Assembly (NCBI GenBank): GCA_041918615.1
Contig: JAYRVH010000054.1
Location: 1 to 64,000, forward strand
DNA from: JAEUJM01 sp041918615
Lineage (GTDB): Bacteria > Actinomycetota > Acidimicrobiia > Acidimicrobiales > DATDAH01
Length of the DNA: 64,000 bases
Reading direction: 5' to 3'
Position 1 is the first letter of the stretch. The number at the start of each line of letters is the position of its first letter. A program made the translations under genes and the position numbers. Under the pieces are notes generated by a model that did no database searches, was not told the DNA's origin, and saw only the letters and a list, made by a program, of their open reading frames with translations. Of this stretch, positions 24,006-32,099 are shown piece after piece.

Positions 24006-24830
24006 TCACGCCGCGGCCGGGATCTCGCCGGCCACCACGGCGGCGGCGTGAACGGTCGCCCGCACGTCGTGCACCCGCACCATTCGCACGCCCTGGGCCA
24101 TGGCCCAGGTCGCGGTGGCGAGCGACGCCTCGAGTCGGTCCTCGGCGGATACCGCCTGCACCCCGTCAGACTGCGCCAGGAGCACCCCGAGGCTCGACTT
24201 GCGGCTGGTGCCGAGAGCGACGGGGAAGCCCGTGGCGACGAGGACGTCGAGGTGGGCGAGCAGTTGCAGGTTGTGGCCGAGCAGCTTGCCGAACCCGATG
24301 CCGGGGTCGATCCACACCTCGTCGACGCCGGCCGCACGGGCCGCCTCGGCCCGACCCACGAGCGCGTCACGAACCTCGGTGACCACGTCGTGGTAGCGGG
24401 GCTCGTCCTGCATCGAGCGGGGATCGCCCTGCATGTGCATCGCCACCCAGGCCACCTCGGCGCGTGCGGCCACGTGGAGGAGCGACGCGGAGACGTCGTT
24501 GATCATGGTGGCGCCGGCGGCGACGGCGGCCTCGGCCACCTCGGCTTTGGTTGTGTCGACCGATACTCGCACCTGGCCGGCCAACGCCTCGATGACGGGC
24601 AGCACCCGTCGGCACTCCTCCGCGGCGTCGACCGGGGTGGCGCCCGGGCGGGTGGACTCGCCGCCCACGTCGACCACGTCGGCCCCTTCCGCGATGAGCG
24701 TCTCGCCGTGCGCGACCGCGCGGGCGGGGTCGAAGAACCGCCCGCCGTCGGAGAACGAGTCGGGAGTGACGTTGAGGACGCCCATGACCAGGGGTGGCAC
24801 GACCAGGGGTGGCAAGACCAGGGGTTGCAC
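24006..24830 (-). CDS. folP: Dihydropteroate synthase
   Basis: A TIM-barrel enzyme of about 274 residues joining hydroxymethyldihydropterin-PP with p-aminobenzoate. MGVLNVTPDSFSDGG, DVGGESTRPGA, MINDVS, DPGIGFGK and LGTSRKSSLG are all intact. The first 14 residues are a repeat of (V/L)PPLV encoded by 15-bp tandem units at 24784-24829, unusual for the family. GTG 24830 is favoured because TACGAT lies 8 nt before it; GTG 24836 is also possible. First gene of the folP-x-folB-folK operon. Confidence 0.94.
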   Translation of the reverse strand: MQPLVLPPLVVPPLVMGVLNVTPDSFSDGGRFFDPARAVAHGETLIAEGADVVDVGGESTRPGATPVDAAEECRRVLPVIEALAGQVRVSVDTTKAEVAEAAVAAGATMINDVSASLLHVAARAEVAWVAMHMQGDPRSMQDEPRYHDVVTEVRDALVGRAEAARAAGVDEVWIDPGIGFGKLLGHNLQLLAHLDVLVATGFPVALGTSRKSSLGVLLAQSDGVQAVSAEDRLEASLATATWAMAQGVRMVRVHDVRATVHAAAVVAGEIPAAA

Positions 24831-24838
24831 GACCACCG

Positions 24839-24844
24839 ATCGTA
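24839..24844 (-). promoter_or_regulatory. -10 box TACGAT, leaderless promoter of folP
   Basis: TACGAT on the minus strand, 8 nt before GTG 24830, with no Shine-Dalgarno. It gives the fol operon its own start in the divergent gap with the kinase gene. Confidence 0.5.
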
Positions 24845-24936
24845 CCGCCAGCCGTCAAATCGACGGCCGGGCGAGGGACGGTGGGTCCTTCCCCGACGCT
24901 CGGCGAGCGCCCGGCGCCCGCCGCACGCAAGGCCCG

Positions 24937-24942
24937 TAGGCT
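24937..24942 (+). promoter_or_regulatory. -10 box TAGGCT, leaderless promoter
   Basis: CGTAGGCT followed by 7 nt and ATG 24950, with no ribosome-binding site. Confidence 0.55.
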
Positions 24943-24949
24943 GCGGCCC

Positions 24950-26398
24950 ATGCCGAACGCCGACGCCGTCCCCGTGCAGGTGACCGAGCCTCTCGCCCCA
25001 CCGGTCGTGCGCTCCCCCTCCGATGTCCTGCGATCGGTGACGGCGGCCGCGCTGCTGGTGGCCCTCCTGCTGCTCGGGGCGCTGCTGGGCGACCAGGTGA
25101 CCGGCTTCGTCGCCGACCTGCTGGCCGGAGTGGATGCGCTGGGAGCGGCGCTGCTCACCGCCGTGGTGGTCGGCACGCGGCTCCTCGTCGTCGTGGTCGT
25201 CCTCGCCGGCCTCGGGGCGACCGTCGTCACGTACCGGTGGCGCCTGTTGGCCACGGGCATCGGGGCCGCCGCGCTCGGCGCCGTGCTGGCCGCACTGACC
25301 GGCAGCGCGGCGGACAGCAGCGAGGCGGCGCTCGTCAACCCTTCCCAAAGCCTCGGGCTGATCAGCGGCGAGGAGTTCCCCACCCTCGCCGGGCTCGGGG
25401 CGGCCGCCGCCCTGGTCACGGCGGCGGCGCCGTGGCTTCCCCGTCGTTGGCGGCGGGTGGGTTGGGTCCTCGTCGTGGGCCTGGCGGTGTCCCGGTTCCT
25501 CACCGCCCCGGTGTCGCTCGACGTGCTCATCGCCCTGGTCAGTGGCTGGCTGGCCGGATCGCTCGTGCTCGTCGTCGCGGGCGGCCCGAACCGGCGGCCG
25601 GGCGGCCTGGCGGTGGCCGACGCCCTCGTCGCCTCCGGCGTGCCGCTTGCGTCGCTGAAGCGGGCCGACGTGGACGCCCGGGGATCGACCCCGTTCTTCG
25701 GCCGCACGGCCGACGACACCATGGTGTTCGCCAAGGTGGTGGCCCGTGACGAGCGCAGTGCCGATCTGCTCTTCCGGCTCTATCGGTTCGCCGTGCCCCG
25801 TGACCTCGGCGACGAGCGCCCGTTCTCGTCGCTGCGGCGCATGGTGGAGCACGAGGCCCTGGTCTCGCTGGTCGCCCGGGATGCCGGCGTGGAGACCCCC
25901 CGCTTCCTCGCCTTCGCGGCAGCCGAGCCCGGCGGGTTCGTCCTGTCCTACGAGGGCATCGACGGCTCCTCGCTCGACGGCGTCGATGATGCCCGGCTCA
26001 CCGATTCGGTGCTCGACGACATCTGGGGCCAGATCGCACTGTTGCGGGTGCACCGCATCGCCCACCGCGACCTGCGCCTGGCCAACGTCTTCCTCGGCGC
26101 GGACGACCGCGTCTCGCTGATCGACTTCGGCTTCAGTGAGTTGGCGGCGTCAGACCTGCTGCTTCGCACCGACATCGCCGAGTTGCTGGCGTCGCTCACC
26201 CTGGCGGTGGGCACCGACCGGGCGGTGGCCGCCGCGACCCGGGCGCTCGGCACCGCACCCCTCGCCGACGCCGCCGACCGCCTCACCCCGGGCGCGCTCA
26301 GTGGCGCCACCCGCACCGCCTACAAGCCCCAGCCCGACCTGCTGCATGCCCTCGCCACCGCCTGCCGGTCGGCGGCCGACCCTGTGCTCGAGGGGTAG
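24950..26398 (+). CDS. Membrane protein with C-terminal kinase-like domain
   Basis: A 482-residue protein. Residues 25-210 hold about six membrane helices. The C-terminal 260 residues form a kinase/aminoglycoside-phosphotransferase-like domain with MVFAKVVARDE (candidate ATP Lys), the catalytic loop HRDLRLANVFL and IDFGFSE (DFG), so all key residues are present. The arrangement resembles actinobacterial LPG-synthase-associated kinases, but the usual C-terminal flippase part is absent. It stands alone on the plus strand between folP and folE. Substrate unknown; a lipid or cell-envelope target is plausible. Confidence 0.85.
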   Translation: MPNADAVPVQVTEPLAPPVVRSPSDVLRSVTAAALLVALLLLGALLGDQVTGFVADLLAGVDALGAALLTAVVVGTRLLVVVVVLAGLGATVVTYRWRLLATGIGAAALGAVLAALTGSAADSSEAALVNPSQSLGLISGEEFPTLAGLGAAAALVTAAAPWLPRRWRRVGWVLVVGLAVSRFLTAPVSLDVLIALVSGWLAGSLVLVVAGGPNRRPGGLAVADALVASGVPLASLKRADVDARGSTPFFGRTADDTMVFAKVVARDERSADLLFRLYRFAVPRDLGDERPFSSLRRMVEHEALVSLVARDAGVETPRFLAFAAAEPGGFVLSYEGIDGSSLDGVDDARLTDSVLDDIWGQIALLRVHRIAHRDLRLANVFLGADDRVSLIDFGFSELAASDLLLRTDIAELLASLTLAVGTDRAVAAATRALGTAPLADAADRLTPGALSGATRTAYKPQPDLLHALATACRSAADPVLEG

Positions 26399-26436
26399 TC
26401 GGGTCGCTGGGTACCCAGGTCCAGCGTGACGATGCT

Positions 26437-26462
26437 GGCGCCGAGCCGGACTGGTCGGCGCC
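26437..26462. terminator. 8-bp inverted repeat after the kinase gene
   Basis: GGCGCCGA (26437-26444) and TCGGCGCC (26455-26462) with a 10-nt loop, in the convergent gap with folE. Just before it CTGGGTACCCAG (26407-26418) is a perfect 12-bp palindrome. Confidence 0.45.
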
Positions 26463-26475
26463 TGAGCCCGAAGTC

Positions 26476-26512
26476 GAGGCAACAGCGATCGGAACCCGAT
26501 CGCTATTGCCTC
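26476..26512. terminator. 37-nt palindrome with GAGGCAA/TTGCCTC arms
   Basis: GAGGCAA, one mismatch, AGCGATCGG, 3-nt loop, CCGATCGCT, mismatch, TTGCCTC: a 16-bp interrupted stem. It lies between the convergent kinase and folE genes and probably terminates both. A second element of the same length and outer arms occurs at 47261-47297. Confidence 0.7.
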
Positions 26513-26524
26513 GGGAATGACGGG

Positions 26525-27136
26525 TTACGCGCCGAGGAAGCGCATGGCCTCGGCGCGGGTGGCGACGTTGTCGCGGAAGAGGCCCCGGACCGCCGAGGTG
26601 ACGGTGCTGGAACCGGCCTTGCGCACGCCCCGCATCGACATGCACAGGTGCTCGGCCTCGATGACCACGAGCACGCCCTTGGGGTCGAGGGTGCGCTCGA
26701 TCTCGTCGGCGATCTGCGAGGTGAGCCGCTCCTGCACCTGCGGGCGCTTGGCGTAGGCGTCGACCAGGCGGGCCAGCTTCGACAGTCCCGTGATGCGCCC
26801 GTCGTTGCCGGGGATGTAGGCCACGTGGGCCTTGCCCAGGAACGGCACCAGGTGGTGCTCGCAGTTCGAGTAGAGCGGGATGTCGCGGACCATCACCATC
26901 TCGTCGTGGTCGGCCTCGAACGTGACCTGGAGGTGGTGGTCGGCCGACTCGCGCAGGCCGGCGAACACCTCCTCGTACATCGCCGCGACCCGGGCCGGGG
27001 TGCGCACCAGGCCGTCGCGCTCGGGGTCCTCGCCGATGGCCAGGAGGATCTCGCGGACCGCAGCCTCGATGCGCGGCTTGTCGACGGGTGGCAGGCCGTT
27101 GAAGGCTGCCGTGCCGTCGGGCGGCGACGCCGTCAC
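26525..27136 (-). CDS. folE: GTP cyclohydrolase I
   Basis: A 203-residue enzyme making dihydroneopterin triphosphate from GTP. RTPARVAAMYEEVFAG, YSNCEHHLVPFLGKAHVAYIP (zinc Cys and His), GLSKLARLVDAYAKRPQVQE and AEHLCMSMRGVRK (second zinc Cys) are intact. GTG 27136 overlaps the ftsH stop (GTGA). It is separated from the other fol genes by the opposing kinase gene. Confidence 0.96.
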   Translation of the reverse strand: MTASPPDGTAAFNGLPPVDKPRIEAAVREILLAIGEDPERDGLVRTPARVAAMYEEVFAGLRESADHHLQVTFEADHDEMVMVRDIPLYSNCEHHLVPFLGKAHVAYIPGNDGRITGLSKLARLVDAYAKRPQVQERLTSQIADEIERTLDPKGVLVVIEAEHLCMSMRGVRKAGSSTVTSAVRGLFRDNVATRAEAMRFLGA

Positions 27137-29064
27137 GGCCGCCACCGCCGACGGGGCTTTGCCTCCGTCGACCCGAGGTTGGTGGTCCGCACCCGGTCGG
27201 CGGCCAGTTCGGGCGGCGCGACCGACGCGGTGCCCGGCCGACCGTCCCAGGTGCCCAGGTCGGCGAACAGCGCCGTGAGCATCTCCTCGTCGAGGGTCTC
27301 GTGCTCGATGAGCCCTTCGGCCAGGCGGTCGAGGGTGGCCCGGTGCAACGTCAGGATCTCGGCGGCCTCGGTGTGGGCCTCGTCGATGAGGCGGCGCACC
27401 TCGTCGTCGATGTCGCTCGCCACCTGGTCGGAGTAGTTGGGCTCGTGGCCCATCTCCTTGCCCAGGAAGACCTCGCCGTTTCGGTGCCCCAACTGTCGGG
27501 GGCCGAGGGCGTCGCTCATGCCGTACTCGGTGACCATGGCCATGGCGATCTTGGTGGCGCGCTCGATGTCGTCTGCCGCGCCGGTGGTCGGGTCGCCGAA
27601 TATGAGCTCCTCGGCGGTGCGGCCACCAAGGAGCATGGCGAGCTGGTCGCGGAGCTCCGACCGGGTGCTTAGGTACTTGTCCTCGGTGGGCAGGGCGAGG
27701 GTCCACCCGAGCGCCCGGCCTCGGGCGATGATCGACACCTTGTGGATCGGGTCGGTGTTGGGGAGCAGGTGGCCCACCAGGGCGTGACCGCTCTCGTGGT
27801 AGGCGATGACCTGCTTCTCCTTGTCGGACATCACCCGGCTCTTGCGCTCGGCCCCCGCGATCACGCGATCCATGGCGTCGCTGAGCACCGCCATGTCGAT
27901 CCGCTCGCCGCCGCGACGAGCCGACAGCAGGGCCGCTTCGTTCATCAGGTTGGCCAGATCCGCGCCGGTGAAGCCCGGCGTCCGGCGGGCGACCACGTCG
28001 AGGTCGACGTCGTGGTCGAGCGGCTTGCCCTTGGCGTGCACGTTGAGGATCGCCCGTCGACCCGGCAGGTCGGGCCGGTCGACCACGATCTGGCGGTCGA
28101 AGCGCCCTGGGCGCAGGAGGGCCGGATCGAGGATGTCGGGACGGTTGGTCGCGGCGATGAGGATCACCCCGCCGGCGACGTCGAAGCCGTCCATCTCGAC
28201 CAGCAGCTGGTTGAGGGTCTGCTCGCGCTCGTCGTGCCCGCCGCCCAGCCCGGCGCCGCGGTGTCGACCGACGGCGTCGATCTCGTCCACGAAGATGATG
28301 GCGGGAGCGGCCGCCTTGGCCTGCTCGAACAGGTCGCGCACCCGGCTGGCCCCCACGCCCACGAACATCTCCACGAAGTCCGAGCCGGAGATCGAGAAGA
28401 ACGGCGCGTCGGCCTCGCCGGCGACGGCCCGGGCGAGCAACGTCTTGCCGGTGCCGGGCGGGCCGTAGAGCAGCACGCCCTTGGGGATCTTGGCGCCCAG
28501 GGCCTGGAACTTGGCGGGCGACCGCAGGAAGTCCTTGATCTCCTGGAGCTCCTCGACCGCCTCGTCGGCCCCGGCCACGTCGGCGAAGGTGACGCTGGGC
28601 TGGTCCTTGTCCACCTTCTTGGTGCGGGCCTTGCCGAACTTCATGACCCGACCGCCGCCGCCCTGCATCTGGGTCATGAAGAAGACGAAGACGCCCACGA
28701 GGAGGAGGATCGGCAGCAGGCTGGCCAGGAGCGACACCCAGAACGAGTCCTGCTGCTGGTCGACCGACAGCTCGATGCCCGGCTCGGCGTCGGCGAGCTC
28801 GGTGGTGAGCTCGTCGCCGAACTCCTGGGGATAGACGGCCACGTACTTCGTGCCGTCCCGCAGCTCGCCCCGGACCTCGTCGTCGCGGTCCTTGATCTCG
28901 GCCGTCTTCACGTTGCCGTCGGCGACCTCGCTGCGGAACTCGTCGAGGGTCAGCTCTTCGGGCGAATCGGCGCGGAACAACCACGAGCTGAGCATCAGGC
29001 TCACGAGCAGGACGGCCCCGAGCGACAGGGCGAGGCGATAGCGGGGCTTCACGGTGAGCGCCAA
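27133..29064 (-). CDS. ftsH: ATP-dependent zinc metalloprotease FtsH
   Basis: A 643-residue membrane AAA+ protease for membrane and regulatory proteins. One N-terminal helix (about 11-29), an extracytoplasmic domain, a second helix (about 108-130), then AAA motifs GPPGTGKTLLA and IIFVDEIDAVG, the SRH region ATNRPDILDPALLRPGRFDR, and the zinc motif HESGHALVGH. TTG 29064 or GTG 29052 are both possible starts. Order tilS-hpt-ftsH-folE is as in mycobacteria. The C-terminus after about residue 590 is low-complexity and variable. Confidence 0.96.
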   Translation of the reverse strand: MALTVKPRYRLALSLGAVLLVSLMLSSWLFRADSPEELTLDEFRSEVADGNVKTAEIKDRDDEVRGELRDGTKYVAVYPQEFGDELTTELADAEPGIELSVDQQQDSFWVSLLASLLPILLLVGVFVFFMTQMQGGGGRVMKFGKARTKKVDKDQPSVTFADVAGADEAVEELQEIKDFLRSPAKFQALGAKIPKGVLLYGPPGTGKTLLARAVAGEADAPFFSISGSDFVEMFVGVGASRVRDLFEQAKAAAPAIIFVDEIDAVGRHRGAGLGGGHDEREQTLNQLLVEMDGFDVAGGVILIAATNRPDILDPALLRPGRFDRQIVVDRPDLPGRRAILNVHAKGKPLDHDVDLDVVARRTPGFTGADLANLMNEAALLSARRGGERIDMAVLSDAMDRVIAGAERKSRVMSDKEKQVIAYHESGHALVGHLLPNTDPIHKVSIIARGRALGWTLALPTEDKYLSTRSELRDQLAMLLGGRTAEELIFGDPTTGAADDIERATKIAMAMVTEYGMSDALGPRQLGHRNGEVFLGKEMGHEPNYSDQVASDIDDEVRRLIDEAHTEAAEILTLHRATLDRLAEGLIEHETLDEEMLTALFADLGTWDGRPGTASVAPPELAADRVRTTNLGSTEAKPRRRWRP

Positions 29065-29192
29065 GGATACCTATTGCTTCGCTCTTCGCCTGCCGGCTCA
29101 TCGCGCCGTCGAGGCCTCCTCGTCCCTCGTCGGCCGCACTCGCGTCCTCCGCTGGTGCGGGCGCCCTCCGTTCCTGCAGGAGGCAAGCGGGC

Positions 29193-29759
29193 CTACCCTC
29201 GCACCTCGTCGCCCGCCCAGGCACACACGTAGGGCAGGTTTCGGTAGCGCTCACCGACATCGAGGCCGTAACCGACCACGAAGTCGGAGGGGATGCGGAA
29301 GCCGACGTAGCGGAGATCGGGCTCGGCGGGCGTGGGGACATCGCGGACGAGCAGCGCGCACACGTCGAGGCTGGCGGGGTTGCGGGCCAGCAGGTTGCGG
29401 CGGAGGTAGCTGAGGGTGAGGCCGCTGTCTACGATGTCCTCCACCAGGAGGACGTGCCGCTCCGACAGGTCGAGGTCGAGGTCCTTGACGATCCGCACCA
29501 CGCCGCTGGTCCGGGTGGAGCTGCCGTAGGACGCGACCGCCATGAAGTCGAACTCGACCGGCAGGTCGATCTGACGGGCGAGGTCGGCCATGAACATGAA
29601 GGCGCCCTTGAGCACGCCGACCAGCAGCGGGGCGCGGCCGACGAAATCGGCGGTGATCTCCTTGCCGAGGGCCTCGATCCGCTCGCGCAGTTCGAGCTCA
29701 CCCACGATGACCCGTCCCAGGTTCGGGTCATCGGCTGGCACCGGCGCGACTGGCTCCAC
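29193..29759 (-). CDS. hpt: Hypoxanthine phosphoribosyltransferase
   Basis: A 188-residue purine salvage enzyme. The PRPP-binding motif HVLLVEDIVDSGLTLSYL is intact, with LVGVLKGAFMFMADLARQI and the purine-site region RYVGFRIPSDFVVGYGLD. GTG 29759 has TAGCCT exactly 7 nt upstream and no Shine-Dalgarno. It lies between tilS and ftsH, a conserved actinobacterial order. Confidence 0.95.
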   Translation of the reverse strand: MEPVAPVPADDPNLGRVIVGELELRERIEALGKEITADFVGRAPLLVGVLKGAFMFMADLARQIDLPVEFDFMAVASYGSSTRTSGVVRIVKDLDLDLSERHVLLVEDIVDSGLTLSYLRRNLLARNPASLDVCALLVRDVPTPAEPDLRYVGFRIPSDFVVGYGLDVGERYRNLPYVCAWAGDEVRG

Positions 29760-29766
29760 GAGGCGC

Positions 29767-29772
29767 AGGCTA
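29767..29772 (-). promoter_or_regulatory. -10 box TAGCCT, leaderless promoter of hpt
   Basis: TAGCCT 7 nt before GTG 29759. An hpt-ftsH-folE transcript may start here. Confidence 0.55.
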
Positions 29773-29791
29773 GCGAGGTCGCCGAGCCGAG

Positions 29792-29813
29792 GACGGCGGC
29801 GGCGCCCGCCGTC
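29792..29813 (-). terminator. 8-bp GC hairpin between tilS and hpt
   Basis: GACGGCGG (29792-29799) and CCGCCGTC (29806-29813) with a 6-nt loop, in the 105-bp gap. It may end the tilS transcript just before the hpt promoter. Confidence 0.4.
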
Positions 29814-29864
29814 GCACCGTCACGGCAGATGCCTCATCGGCGCGGCGAGCGCCTGACGGCTCGC

Positions 29865-30785
29865 TCAATCTGGGGCAGCCGGCCCCACGAGCCGGAGCAC
29901 GCCCTTGCTGCGGGTGACGCGCCAACCGGCGCCGACGTCGGCGGCCTTCGCTTCGTGGCGCGCCACTGCGAGGACGCGCTCGACGGTGGCGGCGTCGGGC
30001 GGGTGCTCGGACGCGGGGCCCTGCCGGAGCCAGGCCCGGACCGCCAGGCGGGCCAGCGCGGGAGGAGCGGCCGCCAACGCTGTCGCCTCGGTGGGGTCGA
30101 GGTCGGCGGCCATGCCCGCGAGGAGGTCGTTCTCGTCGCGGAGCAGGTCGGCCTGCCGGCAGAGCACCGGCACCACATCGCGCTCGGCCAGGTCGTCGAG
30201 CAGTGGCAGCAACTCGTGACGCACCCGGTTGCGACGGAACGCGGGGTCGTCGTTCGACGGGTCGACCACCGGGGTGAGGCCCAGCGCGTCGCAGAGCGCA
30301 ACGGTCTCCGACCGGCGCAGGTCGAGGAGCGGGCGACGCCCGTCTCGGCGCATGCCGGCCATGCCTGACGAGCCCGCTCCCCGCAACAGGTTGAGCAGCA
30401 CGGTCTCGGCCTGGTCGTCAGCCGTGTGGCCGGTGAGCACATCGGGCGGGAGAACGGCGTACCGGGCGGCGCGGGCCCGGGCCTCGAGGTTCGGCCCCGG
30501 CACCACGTCGACCCGCTCGGCTCGGAACGCGGCGCCGAACCGCTCGGACGCGGCCGCGACCACGCTGGCCTCGCCGTCGGAGCCGCGCCGCAGGGCGTGG
30601 TCGACGTGCACCGCCGTCACGTCGAGCGCGCCCGCCACCGCCAGCACCAACAGCGCCATCGAGTCGGCGCCCCCCGAGACCGCGCAGGTCACGGCCGTGC
30701 CGCGGGCGGGGAACGCGCAGCGTTCGACCAGCGCCTCGACCAACGCTTCGGCTGGCTGCCAGGGCGAGGGCTCCAGGTCAGCCAC
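29865..30785 (-). CDS. tilS: tRNA(Ile)-lysidine synthetase
   Basis: A 306-residue PP-loop ATPase modifying C34 of tRNA-Ile(CAU) to lysidine. The PP-loop is SGGADS (37-42), followed by VHVDHALRRGS, LTGHTADDQAETVLLNLLRGAG and RRNRVRHELLPLL. GTG 30785 lies 24 bp after the zincin gene. The C-terminal substrate domain is short, typical of actinobacteria. Confidence 0.95.
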   Translation of the reverse strand: MADLEPSPWQPAEALVEALVERCAFPARGTAVTCAVSGGADSMALLVLAVAGALDVTAVHVDHALRRGSDGEASVVAAASERFGAAFRAERVDVVPGPNLEARARAARYAVLPPDVLTGHTADDQAETVLLNLLRGAGSSGMAGMRRDGRRPLLDLRRSETVALCDALGLTPVVDPSNDDPAFRRNRVRHELLPLLDDLAERDVVPVLCRQADLLRDENDLLAGMAADLDPTEATALAAAPPALARLAVRAWLRQGPASEHPPDAATVERVLAVARHEAKAADVGAGWRVTRSKGVLRLVGPAAPD

Positions 30786-30809
30786 CGCCTGCCGAGAACA
30801 GGGCGGGGG

Positions 30810-31883
30810 TCACCCGGCCAGGGTCTTGGGGGCCCGCATCCGGGAGATCCAGCGGCCCGGGTCGCGGATCTCCTCCATCGAGGGAAGCGATTCGGCTCCC
30901 GTCCATGCCTCGTCGAGCAACGCAGGGCCGCCCACGGCCTCGACGGCCGCGATGAACTGCTCGCCCTGCACGTACTGGTTGAGCTTGGCCTCGAGCCCCA
31001 CGAGCTTCTGGAGCAGGCGAACCAGGGCGTTCGACTGCTGACGGCGGATTCGGAGAACCCGGCTGAAGCGCTCGGCGCTCGGGATGCGATCGGCGCCGGC
31101 CCGGTCCATGGTGACGTCGCCGTGGCCCTCGAGCAGGCTCATCATGCCCGAGATCTGGTTCAGCACCTCGAGCTGGGACGGGCTCGCGAGGAGCACGGCG
31201 AGCCCGCCCTCATCGAGCGGGTTCCTGCCGGTGCGCACGCCCTCGGCCACCCGCCCGATGGCGTCGATGAACCGCTTGGGATCAGGGTCGACGGCGGCAA
31301 GGGTCTGGTCCACCAGCGACAGGAAGTGCTGTCGAAGCCACGGGATGCCGGTGAACTGCGCCCGGTGGGTGACCTCGTGCAGCGCGAGCCACAGCCGGAA
31401 CTCGCGCGGCGGGAAGGCGAAGTGCTTCTCGAGGGCCAACACGTTGGGGCCCACGTAGTAGACGAGGTCCTGGTCTTCGGGCTTCTCGTCGTCGACGATC
31501 AACATGTCGTACTGACCGAGGACCCGGGTGGACATCCAGCCGAGCATGAGGCCGACCTCGGCCCCGGCGACCCCGCGGGCCACCGGCGCGAGCGGGCCCG
31601 CGCCCATTCGGTCGGCAAAGCGATCGGTGAGGGGGCGCAGCAACCGTTGGAACGAGGCGATGTTGGCCCGCACCCAGTCGGACCGGTCGGTGACCCTGGC
31701 CCGGGCGGGACCGCTGAGTGATCGCAGGCCCGTCGCTTGGCCGACCAACTCTTCGGCCTGGACGGTGAGCTCCGCGAAATCGGTGCCCAGCGAGTCGTAG
31801 TGGTAGGACCGGGCGAACGGGTCGGTGCCGGCGACCCGCACGGCGACCCGCTCGGCGAGACCCCAGTCGACCGGGCCGCTCAC
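30810..31883 (-). CDS. Zinc-dependent metalloprotease, Zincin_2 family
   Basis: A 357-residue protein of the family annotated as coenzyme F420 biosynthesis-associated, conserved beside tilS in actinobacteria (Rv3626c-like). The zinc motif HEVTHRAQF is HExxH. Other conserved blocks are QYDMLIVDDE and YYVGPNVLALE upstream, and LLEGHGDVTMD downstream, which could hold the third ligand. GTG 31883 is the start before SGPVDWGLAERVA; longer reading upstream is not coding-like. Probably a cytoplasmic peptidase; natural substrate unknown. Confidence 0.9.
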   Translation of the reverse strand: MSGPVDWGLAERVAVRVAGTDPFARSYHYDSLGTDFAELTVQAEELVGQATGLRSLSGPARARVTDRSDWVRANIASFQRLLRPLTDRFADRMGAGPLAPVARGVAGAEVGLMLGWMSTRVLGQYDMLIVDDEKPEDQDLVYYVGPNVLALEKHFAFPPREFRLWLALHEVTHRAQFTGIPWLRQHFLSLVDQTLAAVDPDPKRFIDAIGRVAEGVRTGRNPLDEGGLAVLLASPSQLEVLNQISGMMSLLEGHGDVTMDRAGADRIPSAERFSRVLRIRRQQSNALVRLLQKLVGLEAKLNQYVQGEQFIAAVEAVGGPALLDEAWTGAESLPSMEEIRDPGRWISRMRAPKTLAG

Positions 31884-31900
31884 CGCCGGGTCACCCGCGT

Positions 31901-32041
31901 TCAGCTCTTGGGGTACTTGGGAGCGACGACCTTCACGAGATAGCCGACGAAGGTGGCGATGACGACGAGCAGGGCCAGGCCGACCACCGCGGGGCCAATC
32001 CAGAAGTGCCACACCTTGGCGGCGACGAGAACGGCGTCCAT
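31901..32041 (-). CDS. Small single-pass membrane protein
   Basis: A 46-residue product with one helix (IGPAVVGLALLVVIATFVGYLV) and a basic C-terminus VVAPKYPKS. ATG 32041 is supported by TATGCT eight bases upstream, the same leaderless layout as its neighbours. Short proteins of this kind are common beside the zincin gene in related actinobacteria. Function unknown. Confidence 0.65.
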   Translation of the reverse strand: MDAVLVAAKVWHFWIGPAVVGLALLVVIATFVGYLVKVVAPKYPKS

Positions 32042-32049
32042 GGGTGTGG

Positions 32050-32055
32050 AGCATA
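32050..32055 (-). promoter_or_regulatory. -10 box TATGCT, leaderless promoter
   Basis: TATGCT 8 nt before ATG 32041; would drive the small membrane protein, the zincin gene and tilS. Confidence 0.5.
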
Positions 32056-32099
32056 CGGGGTACGTTCGGCGACGAGGAAACGGGACGAAGAATCGAGCG

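Noticed and set aside
27137..29341. Long minus-strand frame upstream of and fused to folE
   Set aside because: It is an out-of-frame shadow of ftsH; folE begins at the GTGA overlap.
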